From contig JAUCBJ010003200.1 in the NCBI GenBank assembly GCA_032718475.1, forward strand, positions 1 to 64,000: a DNA stretch of 64,000 nt, read 5' to 3'. Positions 46,100-58,330 of the stretch are shown here, in pieces. Made by a program: the position numbers and the translations under genes. A model generated the notes under the pieces. The model saw nothing but the letters and a program-made list of their open reading frames with translations. It was not told the DNA's origin and ran no database searches. The first letter of the stretch is position 1, and each line of letters opens with the position of its first letter. The DNA is from Nemertoderma westbladi (taxonomy: Eukaryota > Xenacoelomorpha > Nemertodermatida > Nemertodermatidae).

Positions 46100-48032
46100 T
46101 TAATAGTTTTACAAATTGTCTAATGTTCTGGTAAGAACATTAATAGTTTTAAACTCTTGATTGCACGTAGGCAAATAAATTCGAATGTACCGGTCAGACG
46201 GTAACCTGTAGGCCTAACTACCTAACCACCGGAACCGGTACTTGCGGGTACCAGTATTAGTTCGATTGTAATATATTGTATATTGTAGGCTGTCAGGGGA
46301 TTAGGGATTGATCACCCCTTATTCCTTTGTATGGTTTACTTATTTCTGTCAGTTTTATTTATCTGTAAGTGTAATATTAAGCAGAAGGCGTGTAAGCCTG
46401 CTCAGATTGTATAAATAATTTGTAGGCTGGATTGTTGTCTGACTGTTGTTAAATCTGAAGAGATTGCAGTGTGTGTAGAGTGTATGTCCGATAAAATACT
46501 AGTTAGGAAGGTGGGGGCATCCAGTGTTGTAAGGTAAATCCCCTCCGAAAGAATAAGTCGTACTACTCGGTTAGAACGCATACTAACTAACCATTTCGGA
46601 GTCTGCATATACTGTAGTTTATTTAGGCTTGATAGTAGTCTGCCAGCGTTTGGTCTGTATTTTGTTTGTGTAGTCTGTACGGGTAGCGTAATATTTATTA
46701 TTCAGAGTAAATGCGAGTATTCGCAACATACATAACTCCCCAAGTTTATTCCTACAGTAATTGTGCTTGTTATACATACCGTTATAGTTAAATTAACCCC
46801 GATACTACATCAGGGCTGCTTGGCGTAGGTAAAGACTGGTGATTTTATGCTCTAGTCACTCCAGCAGATACCATGGTTCTTTTAGCTGTACAAGTATTTT
46901 TAACTGCTGGTTATTTGTTGTATAAGTACTTGTACCTAATTTAGGGTTTAGTGTACAGTACTTTCCGAAGGTAATTAGTGTGTAGGCAGTATATTTGTGT
47001 TGTAAAGTGGTTAATAGGCACGTTAGCTCTGGTTGGCTGCAGTAATTAACTTCTAGATAAGAACACTCTGGGTACATAATGTAGTACTTATAGAGCTGTA
47101 CAGCTAAAGACTATAAGTCGTCAGACGGTGGTATTTTCTTATCTGGACAATGCAAATTTCTGTATTTTTCAAATACCGTAGTATCCTGTCCGTTGTAATA
47201 ACCAGAAATTCTAACCCCTTGTTAGGCTGGTTTGTAGATTTCTGTAAAATTACCCTAAAATTTGTACGTGTAATTTTTGTGTTTATTTAGAGATTGTAAT
47301 CTCACCCCGTAATTGTACGTAATTTGTAGTAATAAGTAACTTAGTCAAGTAGAATTATTTGTTTTAGTGTCCAACAAGTAGCACTTCACTGAAAGCGTTC
47401 AGCTTCTGTGTAGTGACTCCTTACCAGAAATAATAACATTTATTTCAAATATTGTCAAAAACCCATTATAAGGGTATATATATATTATAAATCAACTCAA
47501 ACCGATTTATAAAATAGTAGGCCTGTTATCCATCAATTAGGTCTTAATATCAGTTGGACTACTGCTTAATAACAGTCATAAAGTAAAGGAAAGTAATCCT
47601 AAAATTCAGAAATTCAGTTATTCTAAAATAATTGACATTACCGGTATTTATAGTAGGCTTATTATATTTATTTATATAAATTTATGCTGAAATTATATAC
47701 CGGTATTCTGTAATTAGTCCTAGTCTATAATTATACTTATATATACTATAAGTGTAAGCTGTATACCGGTATTCACGGTAGGCTTATTATATATTTATAT
47801 ATATTTGTGCTGAAATTATATACCGGTATTCTGTGACAAACCCTAGTCTGTAATAATTCTTATATATATACTATAAGTGTATACCGGTATTCTAATATAT
47901 TATATATATCGCGTTACATTGAGTAACGGTATCGGTAATTAATTACTAGGCTTACAGTTACAGTTGATACTGAATTACTAGACTTGCTTTAACTGTCGTT
48001 ATAGTAGTAGGCATTCAACTGTACAATCCAAC
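46100..48032 (+). other. Long leader of BEL element 1
   Basis: 1.93 kb between LTR and gag ATG without an ORF. Right after the LTR, AACATTAATAGTTTTA occurs twice. No convincing tRNA-primed PBS starting with TGG abuts the LTR. Near the 3' end a segment of about 125 bp with TATACCGGTATTC and ATATATTTATAT is tandemly duplicated (about 47641-47905). Element 2 has a homologous 2.1-kb leader. Confidence 0.6.
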
Positions 48033-51000
48033 ATGTCTGACACAAAACAAACACTGTCAGATAGTCTCTTAGAAAGTGTTAGAATGAGTATTAGACTTGA
48101 CAGCGTCTTAAAAGGATCTGTGACCAAGATCAAAGTATAGAACATCCCAGACCAAAGTCCAAGTCCCCTCCTACTGTAAGAAAGGTCATCCCTCCAGTAG
48201 TAGTATCAGACCCTAGGCTAGTAAAGCACCATAGGTCTATCATAGGCACTAGGGCTCAAGTCAAGCGGGACCAAGAGGCAGCTGTTAAACAGCAGCAGCA
48301 CCTGAAACGAGAACTTATTTCTCAGCGGCCCGATAACTCCAGTAGTTCAGACACTATAGAGTTGACACCCGAGATCGGAGCAAGGATGACGGAAGCGGTT
48401 TCTCCAGATCCACTTCTCATTCTTCCTGAAGCCGTACTCACTAGAGTATTGATTGCGGTGGAGGAACACCAAAGTGATTGGGCGGGAAGTAAGCGATTGA
48501 CCAAGGACAGTTATGCGGGATACACAATAGAGGAACTGAAGTCTATTGTCGAGACGCAATGGAACTTCCCCGGACCCGGACTCCCGTTTAACTTGTCGGA
48601 AGCTGTCTGGGAAGACTTATACAGGATGGGAGTGGTAAAGGTGACTAGAGATCCAGCTGTGTGGAAGAGGTCGGCAGCAGGATATGTACAGGGATTCTTC
48701 AGCTCTTTGGAGCGATTGGAGGAACAACTGTTTCAACAACCCCAAGGACCTCAACAGCAGGGAGAGCTGCTTTATCAAGTTCGAGAACGTATCTTAAGAA
48801 TCCGACTAATACTTTCAGCCTTTGAGGAAGCCTCGAAGAGAAGCCAAGACACGTCGTTGCAGGTTGCCGTAAAGACTTGGTTCCAACGGGTGAGTCTTAA
48901 AGTCCAAGAAACGATACAATGGAAAGCTCAGCTAACTGAGCGCATGACCCACGGAGAATCAACAGACGCTACCTTTTCTCAGGTGGAAAGCGACGTCACA
49001 TCAGAGAAACCTCCGAAGAAGGATGCTATTGACATCTATCTGTCGGACTATCAACGAATTATAGGTGACAAAGAGTTAAGGAGACGGCTAGCTGGACTTC
49101 GCCCCAATAGTGAGGAAGCCAAATTGGTGTTGGACTCATTAGATGCGGAAATGTTAGCCGCGAACCAAGCTAAATTTGATGAAAGCATCCACATCGCTGG
49201 GGTCCAAGAAGAACAGTTAAAGAAAAAACGAATAGAAGACAGAAAGACAGCAGCAGCGGCAGCGGCAGAAGTTGAAAGAAAAGCGGCAGCGGCAGCGGCA
49301 GAGACAGAGGCTGAAAGAAAAGCAGCAGCGGCAGAAGTTGAAAGAAAAGCGGCAGCGGCAGCGGCAGAGGCAGAGGCTGAAAGAAAGGTAGCAGCGGCAG
49401 AAGCGGAAAGAAAAGCGGCAGAGGCAGTGGCAGCAGCAGAACGGAGGGCATCTGAAGAGACGGTCTAACTAGAGTTGGAAAATCTTCAAGAGAAGCAAGA
49501 CTACTTCAATAAACAGAGAACAGCTAGTCATATGCAGATGATAAGTCGATCTACTCCCAAGAGACAGGGATTTACATCATCTGATGAAGGCGATACAACA
49601 GATCCTGAAGGCGGAGGAAATAGATCTCGTTCCAGCAGACATAGAAGAACGCCTCACCATCAGAAATTACCTAATTTGCCCCCAGCTGTGAGAAGGCAAC
49701 TAGTTAGCACAGACTTAGGTAGTACAGAACCCACAAACCAAATTATTAGAGTAGAAAGACTCCCTACTATAGTAGATGAGCCTGAAATAATTAGGCCTGT
49801 TCTTGAAGCCACCCCCTCTGTGATAGAGACCCCTGTACTTCCAGAACCCAACTCTAAATTCCCTTTGCACAGCACTAAACTAATTGTGCCCAGTAGAACA
49901 GCCCCTGAGACAATTCCTGTCCTGGACGCCGAGCGAGACATCAACGATTTATCGCCCATCGTCCCTCGTCTACCCGCTACTATGTTGGCGGCTCCCTCTT
50001 CGGCGGTCAAGTGGGTGGATGAGGGACGGCGGGGGATGGATCTCCTGCTCGGGCAGATGCAGGAGACTGTTCAACAGTTCAAGGGAACAGTAAGGGAAAG
50101 TAGGTTAGAGTTGCAAGAAGTGCAGCAGAGTATCGCGTTAGAATGCGATAAATTAGTAAATATACAAAGGGGTATACCACCACCCCATGTAATAATGTGT
50201 CAACCTGTTAGGTCTGAAGTATTTCATGCGCAAGGTATGGAGCCTACACGCATCTATACTGCTAGTGAAGTAGAAACTCCTATAGTAAACCCTATTAAGG
50301 GTAATTATAAACCTGTTGACAATGATATTCCATATAGACCTGATCCTAATCCGAGAAATTTATATACCGATAACTCGATATTAAATAACACGATGGCCCA
50401 AGAAAGTTTTACGCGTCAAATGGCTAGAACCGAAGCCCGTCAAGCGGTAAAAGTGGGAGAGATCGTCAAATTCAATGGAGATGAGATGAAATGGTTACCT
50501 TTTAATGAATATCACAAAGATAACATACAGAACTCTGTACTATCTAACGGAGAGAAACTTAGATTCCTCATCGAGTGTTTGGAAGGACCTCCCAAGTTAA
50601 TGGCGTTAAAGTTTATTGGACTAATATTGGACTATTAGTCTATTGGTCTATTGGATTAAGACACGTTTGGGATACACTAAACATCAGGTATGGTAATAGG
50701 ACAAACATAGCTAGGTATTTGTATGCGAAATTAGTAGCGCCCCGAAAGTTCCTTAGCAGCGGGATTATAGAGTTTTCCGATGAGATTCAGGAGATCTGTA
50801 GACAACTAGATTGGTTAGGTAAGTCTCATGAATACCAGAATTCTATGGTTGTAGGAGCCTTAGCATCAGCTTTGCCAAAGGGTGAAGTAGGTACTCGCTG
50901 GGACAAAAAGGTTCTCTATTTGATGGACCAACAACATAAAGATCCAACCATGACTGACCTTCTGTCATTCTTAAACCAAGAGGTAAGATTACAACTCCTA

Positions 51001-51066
51001 AAACAGTCTAGAGAGAGGACTCCTGAAAGTGAGGTAAGTGAAAAACCCGTTTCTAGGAGAAGGTAA
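48033..51066 (+). pseudogene. BEL gag remnant
   Basis: The ATG at 48033 (MSDTKQTL) is followed by a one-base frame break before about 48140. The frame then stays open to 49468 with a Gln-rich stretch, predicted helices and a striking Ala/Glu/Arg/Lys repeat (49250-49450, AAAEVERKAAA type, probably a long helix). A stop at 49466-49468 corresponds to a Gln codon in element 2. The next frame (49475-50638) has the DUF1759-like gag segment (VKFNGDEMKWLPF, LRFLIECLEGPPK). A run of short ATTGGACTA-type duplications at 50608-50660 breaks it again before 50638-51066. The protein would form the particle shell. Confidence 0.75.
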
Positions 51067-51071
51067 CACCA

Positions 51072-53066
51072 GTGTGTTATACAGACGACGGCAAAGGCCA
51101 AACCTCCCACGAGGAGAACAGCGGGAAAGACACCGAAACATCTTATTATGTCAACAAAGTACCTAAAGACGTAAGTAAATTTAAGTCTCGAACCAGTGAC
51201 AGGAGAGAACAGGTAACAACTCCTCCCACGTCTCCTAAGAGAATTCATGGAAGAAAGCCCGAGGAAAGAACAAGTGTGCACCACACAGCACAGGTTAAAG
51301 TAAGTAACATCAAGCCCAAATGTGTATTGTGTGACGGGCCCCATCGCTTGAGTGGGTGTGATGAATTCTTAAAGAAATCCCTAAAGGATAGACGTGATGT
51401 CATGTGGGATAAGCGGTTGTGTTATAATTGTCTCAGACGAGGACACCAACGGCGGACCTGTTACTCAGATGCTAGGTGTGCTAAGTGTGGCGCGAAACAT
51501 CATATCTTGCTGCACACAGAATTTGAAAGAACCCGCACGAGTCAGGTAAGTGAGCCCGAACTACATGTCCAATTCAGTGATGTGAACGACACTGACCACA
51601 GCTCTGAGATGGAAGGATTCTACACGGACGAATTCTCCGACGAAAACGAATCCTGTTATATGACAAACACCGCGGTGTATCGAGCGCTTACGTATGAGAC
51701 TGAAACCGATAGCGAGCTCCCCCTAACTATTCCGGACCGACAACCATCTTGGAAAGCGCCAACTTCCAACGTAGGAATCCGGGAATTTCCCGTAGTGCAG
51801 TTGAGAGTCCACGGGTTAAAAAAGAGCTATATAGTGAACGCCCTCCTTGACTCCGGCAGCACAGGAACATTCATCGACAAAGAACTAGCCGAAGACATCT
51901 TTGCTGGACAACCCAAGTTCCGAACTAAGTTGAACCTTTCAGGAATTATGCAGGTTTGGAAATCTACAGTAGCTACAGACTACTATGTAGGCGCGTTGTC
52001 CACCCCCCAGGATGAACTAGGAGAACACAGTATAAGGTCAGTAAAAATGGTGGCGATAAAGAACTTCGCTACCAGCCAAGTGGAACCTTATAACTGGGAT
52101 GAAGACGATTTCACCCAGCAGCATGAGATACCTAGATTCAACACCGACTACCCAGGGGTACAGATACTCATCGGCCAAAATGCGCATGAGGCGCTTGAGA
52201 CATTAGAGAAACGGCCTGCTCGACCGCAACCATTGCAAACCTATGCGGGAAGAACAAGAGTAGGTTGGTACTTCACTGGACCTTCCCGTAGGACACTCAT
52301 GGAAAGGCTACCCAAAGATCAGGTCCATCAGGTGAGTGAATGGGAAGAAGACATCAGTGAGGGAGAGACAACCACAACTGAGGGAACACCATACTCCTCA
52401 GATAATGACGATATTAACTCTAATGTAGATCAATGGAGACATTGCCTTGGGACGATTAATCCAGCCGACATCGCTTCCAGAGGAGCAACTCCTCAAGAAC
52501 TGATAGATACTCCAGACTGGTTAGGTGGACCCGACTTCCTAAGTAAAGAAGAGGATGAATGGCCTCCTCATCTCACCACGGCTGAGATTAGACAAGCCAA
52601 GGGAGCGGAGAAAGTCAAACCTAAAACCCGGACGAGTAAATCAAAGTTATTTAAACCCGCGATTGATCTGTCTGTACTACACATTTCAGGGGACGACGCT
52701 GTGGGTCTAAACTCCCCCGCCACAAATAACTCTGTTGTGGAAATCAGAGAAAGAGACTGGAAATCTGGAACACCAGACGTCTCGCAGGGACTCTCACCTC
52801 TCCTGCAGGGAGCGATAAACCACTATAGCTCCTGGAATCGGCTTTGTAAGGCCGTCGTGTATTTGAAGCGATGTTTCTATCGTCACTATTCCAGGACGAA
52901 GAGGAAACCTGGAATTGTATTCGAAACACAACAACTCAATCGCCCAGTTGGTCGTTTATGTTTACTGGAAAGAGACAGAGAACTGTCCGGAAACTATGGA
53001 AGGCAAGATACTCTTCCCACGACCACCTCCCTAATCCAACAAACATCTAGGGACTCCCCAACGTAA
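51072..53066 (+). pseudogene. BEL gag-pol remnant: zinc knuckles, protease, RNase H end
   Basis: One open frame of about 660 codons fuses separated parts of a BEL polyprotein. Cys/His knuckles lie at 84-96, 117-130 (CYNCLRRGHQRRTC) and 136-148 (CAKCGAKHHILLH). A retropepsin-like protease (DUF1758-type) has ALLDSGSTGTFID (D260). At residue 449 the sequence jumps to the RNase H C-terminal motif QWRHCLG..NPADIASRG, then to a pre-integrase stretch ending YSSWNRLCKAVVYLKR. The whole reverse transcriptase, most of RNase H and the integrase core are absent. The frame is nevertheless open across the junction. Confidence 0.85.
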
Positions 53067-54786
53067 CAGCGTCTGGAGTGGGTGTGTGACTATATTATTT
53101 TATATTTGTTTTTATTATTTTATATTTATGTATGTATTATTATGTAATTTTATTATAATCGTTTTCTTTAATTTTATTTAGTAGAATGTTATTTTAGCGA
53201 TTATTTAGTAGATTAGTGCAATATATATTAGTGTTTATTACTTACTTACTTATATTATATTATATATTTAGTGCAACGGCGAGAAATAATTATTTTTCTC
53301 TTTCCTTACTGTCCGTATCATATTATAAATACGTGACTACAGTAAGATGAAATGTCCGTACTTATTAAAGTACAATAAAGCTCCTACTATATTCAAGTAT
53401 TATTGGTAAGTAGAGTATTAGGAATGCAAAGTTCAGATCCTCGTGTCTCAGCTAAACCAAGCTCTGGGTAGACCTTGGAAACGACTTGCCTCTTCTCACT
53501 GACATTGCTTCTTGCAATATTGCTCTCATACCGTATATTAAATAATACATATAGTAGCGTGATGTCCCTTTAACAGTAGCGTAAAACGCAAAATCGATCT
53601 GTTAAACCCTTTGACCATCTGTAATTCTAGTCGATTAAGATATCGCGGCACCCACCGATATACTTGAAAGACAAAATTCTAGAATCAGTGGTTAACGTCC
53701 CCAGACAAGTTCTGGAATAAATCGGTGCCCATCTTAAATATTAACTATTTAATATTTATAAAAATCTATTAAAACAAATATAATAGAGTAAATGCCGACA
53801 AATAAACTCTGAGGAGTTTGTAAACCAAGAAAATCTAAAATCTGTTAAAATTCAGATCCTTTAAAATTCTAGTCGATTAAGATATCGTAGCACTTACCGA
53901 TACTCTTAAAAAGACAAATTTCCCAGAATTCAGGATCCTAGTCCCCAGACATGCTCTGGAATAAAATTGTGTCTATTTAATATTAAATAATAAAATTTAC
54001 GGGAATAAATTTAAATTCATATCCTCTCATGAATTTGATAAATTGTCATTTTATGCAATTTATAACATTCCCAAAATTCCCTTAATTAATAGATCATGGG
54101 AGCGGAGATTCACCCTATTAAGTGTATTAGTGTGCGAGAATCTCCAATATATAGTCAATAGCCGATAAAATTCATAAAATCATGTATAAAGGGGAATATT
54201 GACAATTAAAGAATTACTATTAAATAGCATCCCAGATCTGTATGCATGAGAATTACCCTAATTCTACTGCTAGCTTTCCATAATGTCACCATGGCAACAA
54301 CCACGCTAGAATTAGAAGCGAGTTAAAAGAGCAATAGAAAGCTTGCCCCATTGAATAGCATACGGAATAAATAGCACACTGCTAGTATCCAGGGATACAT
54401 AATAATAACGTGGCATTCTGGAAGGCACTTGACTAACGGACAAATGGCCCGAATGTGTACGATTTGTGACAGTTGTGTGGAATTTGTGCGTTTATAGGTG
54501 AATGTTACTACTAAAGTGTGTTTACAGTAGCGAGTCGCAGTTGTGAAAGTAGCCCTACCTCTGCAGTAAGAACCTGAAGTAAATCTAAGCCCTTGGGACG
54601 GACAGTGGAGTGACTCGCGCTGGTTGTTGTTGTCGTTGTGTAGCTACTACGTTGGCGATAGACACAGCGGCGACAGTACATCAGCGCTGAGGATCTTGCG
54701 CTGTCCGGGGGCATTGAGGGGTAGGCAGCAACGACCACTAGCCTAATTATGATTAATTATAATATCGATAAACTCATATAGCAGCT
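53067..54786 (+). other. Non-coding interior of BEL element 1
   Basis: AT-rich. 53598-53770 and 53835-53990 form an imperfect direct duplication sharing CTAGTCGATTAAGATATCG, CCGATA..CTT and GTCCCCAGACA(A/T)G.TCTGGAATAAA. No ORF is supported. The segment may be a spacer or leader for the downstream ORF. Confidence 0.5.
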
Positions 54787-56339
54787 ATGACTGAGTTGAT
54801 AGAAGATGATCTTGGTATCAGGGAGCGATGTACCCTACCATTGCAAGCGTTTGTTGATAGTTTAATACGCGGCGATGTTAGTCAACCTACGACAGAGGAC
54901 GATGGCCGTTATATCGAACCGCCAATGTCAAAGGAACAACTCACGCGTGAATTGGACTATAGAAAATTCACCGCTCGCTATACGCATCGTAATGGTACGT
55001 ATATGGACTTCTTAACTACTAGTCATCCTATCGATTTACATGATACGGACGATGTCGACACCGAAAGGGAAATGGTCCTATTTAAATATCATACCCAGCG
55101 GAGTCAGAACGATAAACTGAGAATCGAATGAGAAAATTCTATTCGAAATCGACTCGAAAGAGAAGACGTTAAAGAACCGGATAAACGCAGTGACTCCAAC
55201 GTATATTTGGAATTCTTGAGAGAAACATTGTAAAACTGAAGAAAGATCACCCGCGTTTCCCCTACAAGACGTGCGTCTTTGGTATTATTACGATGAATGT
55301 CCTAGACCCAACCGACAAACGGAAAGACATAAACATCCGCGGAAACGTTGAGCTAAACACAGTTTTACTCGCTATATTTACGGGAGTTTCGAGCGAAACT
55401 TGTTCGATGTATCACCTACGCTCGCTCGACTCAAACGATCCTTAAATAAACCCATGATCAGAGTTCCGGAATACTCGGTCAGACATCCCTCGTTCCCTGG
55501 TGAGACCTCAGACTCTTGATCCTAATAGTATGACAGATCCTCCCAAACTGTACTCACTGTTCAAAGATCTAGTGTTACCCGAACAATTAGTCGGTGGTAC
55601 TCCGGTTGTGGGCTCCCTAGATATTCGCCCATCTTACCTAGCCGGATTGGGACGCGGACACCTAATATCGCCATTCAACCGTATAATCGTCCCTGTTTAA
55701 CCCGATACAACCTGTCACCGAGGTGGAGGAGAGAGTTGTACGAAACGCGTTGGACACTATTCGTCAAAAGATCGGAGAAGGAACCTTCGATTGTTCAGAG
55801 AAACGTAAATTGCAGCAGCAAGTCCAAGCGGTAAACGAATTAGCTTTATCTCAGTTCGATCGGGAAATCCAGAATCTCTAAGAAAATATCGAACTTGGAC
55901 GACTCTACTTTCTGCAAGAGTTTTGGACGAATGCTTTCAACGACAAGAGGAGGAAAATCAGCTTGAGGAGAAGCATATCGATTCCGATGGAGCCCGAGAA
56001 CGCGAGTTGGAAAGAATCATCAAACCGAGGAAATTTCTCACTACACACGGTCCACCTACCGCTTTCGTGCAAACGACCCGTCAGGGACCAGTAAGAGCTG
56101 CTGTCTTAAAACGCTCTCTCAAGATTGTTCGACCTCGTTCCACTGAGGTTGATACCGATCAACTGGGTACCTCGACCGGCGGATACACCGACCGTCATCC
56201 TAAACCTTCCGATGCAATTGTATTGCACCCTTCACCCAGGAGTTATAGCCCTCCTAGTAAAGTGGCTCGCCCCAAAGAGAAAAGGACTCTTGCTAACCTC
56301 AAAAAACTGCGTAAACGCCGTTCGCGTAAGAAGGACTAA
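54787..56339 (+). pseudogene. Unrecognised decayed ORF before the 3' LTR
   Basis: Three open stretches on the plus strand (54787-55131, 55500-55700, 55923-56339) are linked by sequence that stays codon-like in shifted frames, so one ancestral ORF of about 500 codons broken by frameshifts is likely. It begins MTELIEDDLGIRER and has an acidic middle, a Glu/Gln-rich probable coiled coil (about 55760-55880) and a very basic end with KKLRKRRSRKKD. No signal peptide or membrane segment is seen, so it does not look like an envelope. I do not recognise the family. The basic tail suggests nucleic-acid binding or nuclear entry (inference). Confidence 0.5.
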
Positions 56340-56416
56340 CTGTTTAGAGTATTTTTATATTTTAGAAACTGTGATTTTTATATTTTATAGAATTAAATCC
56401 CATTTTCTGGGAGCGG

Positions 56417-57577
56417 TGTAAAAGCTTTTGCAGATATAACAAGCCACTTTTCTCCGCAATATACTGTGTAGGTGTTTTAGCGGACATAACAAGCCATTTT
56501 TACCCGCTATGTCTGCATGTGTGCTTTAGCGGACATAACAAGCCATTTTCTCCGCAATGCGCTTAATACTCTAAAAGATGACTCAGATGACGCAATCTGT
56601 CAGCTGATTTACTGCCAACGTGGAACTTGAATTTCTCTTTGTTCTTTGTTCGGCTCAGCCAATCAGAGCGATTTTCACTTTGTGTTGGACAGTGCCTACA
56701 GTAACCCACGCAATTCAGTTAGTGTGTATCTTTTCTAAGCCCAGAACACCGGCTTAGGATTCTTCTGTAGTTCTGTGGAAGTTTCAGACTTTGACCTAAA
56801 CCTCAGAAACATCAGATGGCTTTGATTAAAGGAACGTAAAACTATTAATGCAGCACACCGCCACACCGCGGCACTACGCAACGCGATTCAACTACACATA
56901 CTGACTGTTCACCGCATTATTTGATTCTGTTATTAATTGGTGTTATGTTGGTATATATTGCTGATATATTTGGAGAATACCGATGAATAATCATAAAACC
57001 CTCAATCTCTTTGATTACTAAAGGTTAGAGGAACAGGTTTACCGGTAGCAACTGCGACTTACATTATAGTGGTTTTTGTGTGAATTGAATGCTATTTCAT
57101 AATCCCTACATGTGTCAGTTGCGATCCTCCTTATATATGATCAAATTCAGTGACGGTCGGCAGATCAGTGCGCAGTAGTGTGAAGTAGTGTGAAGTCGTG
57201 TGAAGTAGTGTGAAGGTTAATAAAGCATCTCCTAAAGAATGCGCCTTTTACGAAACTCAGTAGCCATCCAGTTGTGATTAGTATAAGTCATAACTCTGTT
57301 TTATACTTAAAGCGCCACGTCCTAAAGGAACTGTTAATATTTCCCCGAAAGTAAATATATTGTCAGAGATTATATATTAACGATCAATCGAATAATACAG
57401 TAGGTCTACACTGCAATCACTATCAAAGCATCCGAATCCAGTCTCCCTTAACAGTGGGTGAATGGTCGCGCACAGGCTGGCTTCGGCTGATGTACCTTCA
57501 GTACATTAAATAATTGATATACAAAAAGACACCTAAAATTGGCAGGTTAAACTGCTAAAGGTCTAAAAGCGCGAACA
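56417..57577 (+). repeat. 3' LTR of BEL element 1
   Basis: 1161 bp, TGTAAAAG...GCGCGAACA, about 98.5% like the 5' LTR by eye, with the same TATA and AATAAA (57219-57224). It is followed by the TCTAT target duplication. Confidence 0.9.
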
Positions 57578-57582
57578 TCTAT

Positions 57583-57666
57583 GCAGGTACAGGTGGCACC
57601 TCCTGTATGCTGCATGGAGGTGGCAAGTTTTCTTGATCAATGACCTAGAATACCTGACCTGACCAG
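57583..57666 (-). mobile_element. LINE 5' end displaced by the BEL insertion
   Basis: Minus-strand CTGGTCAGGTCAGG start and TTGATCAAGAAAACTTGCC match the 5' end of the LINE copy at 31172, followed by the BEL target site. The 12-bp target duplication AACTGGGACAGT (57667-57678) lies just outside. This is the first ~85 bp of the LINE whose body is 41512-44937. Confidence 0.8.
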
Positions 57667-57678
57667 AACTGGGACAGT

Positions 57679-58117
57679 TAATATATTACAGAGAAAGCGT
57701 GAAGGACAACACAAGATGTTATAAACTTCTAAACAGTTCAAATGCGTTTGTCATTTATTTAAAACAGTGTAGGCCCTATTCCTTAAGGGAACGGCAGACT
57801 ACAGTTACAAGGAATTATTCAAGATTACGATATATACTGTACAACAAAAAATTACACGGCATTTATTGACAGAGCACGACAAACACAGGCAGACTGGCTC
57901 GGCGAATCACGGTAAACCACTACATAGGCGGCCTATCATCACATGCATTTACGTAGGCGGAATGTCAAGGCATAGCATGGGATTACGTTGCCTGGTGTGG
58001 CATAACAAACCAAACGATGGCATAGCCCGGCCAGGGTCTGTCATACAGTAGCTGAAATGAGTGATTTAGTTGAAGGCAGGAATTGGGGGTTTCTCCCAGG
58101 CCAGTTACTGTTACTGA
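57679..58117. other. Original upstream flank of the EF-hand gene
   Basis: Unique sequence that was continuous with 41499 before the LINE inserted. Directly beside the target site is TAATATATTA, a TATA-like string on the minus strand. No further exon is recognised. Confidence 0.45.
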
Positions 58118-58118
58118 T

Positions 58119-58330
58119 TCGAAGTCCCACCTTGGCGTAGTAGGTAGTGGTCGGTGCCTATGTAAATGTAGCTTTGAATTCTTAACTCCCCGCTATACCG
58201 TGTGTTCGATCCTCGCATACTGTAGGTGCCTCGGCAATTTTCGATTTTGCATGAATGCCTAAGGACTAGCCAGGGTGCCAGGTAGGTAGCCCATAATGAG
58301 TAGGCCTACCCTACGACTGGAATGAATTTG
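58119..58330 (+). mobile_element. tRNA-derived SINE
   Basis: The head has CCACCTTGGCGTAGTAGGTA (box A-like) and GTGTTCGATCCTCGC (box B), then the family body with GACTAGCCAGGGTGCCAG. It is in plus orientation and is diverged. Confidence 0.65.

Larger units (their letters stand above)
44933..57582 (+). mobile_element. BEL/Pao LTR retrotransposon 1, internally deleted
   Basis: Bounded by LTRs 44938-46099 and 56417-57577 (TG...CA ends) and a 5-bp target duplication TCTAT (44933-44937, 57578-57582). The interior has a 1.9-kb leader, a gag remnant, a gag-pol remnant with zinc knuckles and protease, RNase H and pre-integrase scraps, then an unassigned ORF. RT and integrase core are absent. The two LTRs differ at about 17 positions by eye (about 1.5%), so insertion is fairly recent. 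It lies inside a minus-strand LINE. Confidence 0.9.

Noticed and set aside
48362-48364. TTG as a start of a separate gag protein
   Set aside because: The frame is open upstream to about 48098 and matches gag continuing from the ATG at 48033 after a frame break; a eukaryotic TTG start is not needed.
54787-56339. Retroviral-type envelope gene
   Set aside because: No signal peptide, hydrophobic fusion segment or membrane anchor is visible; the C-terminus is strongly basic instead.
57866-58051. 61-codon plus-strand frame
   Set aside because: Short, no recognisable motif, no splice or promoter context; consistent with chance.
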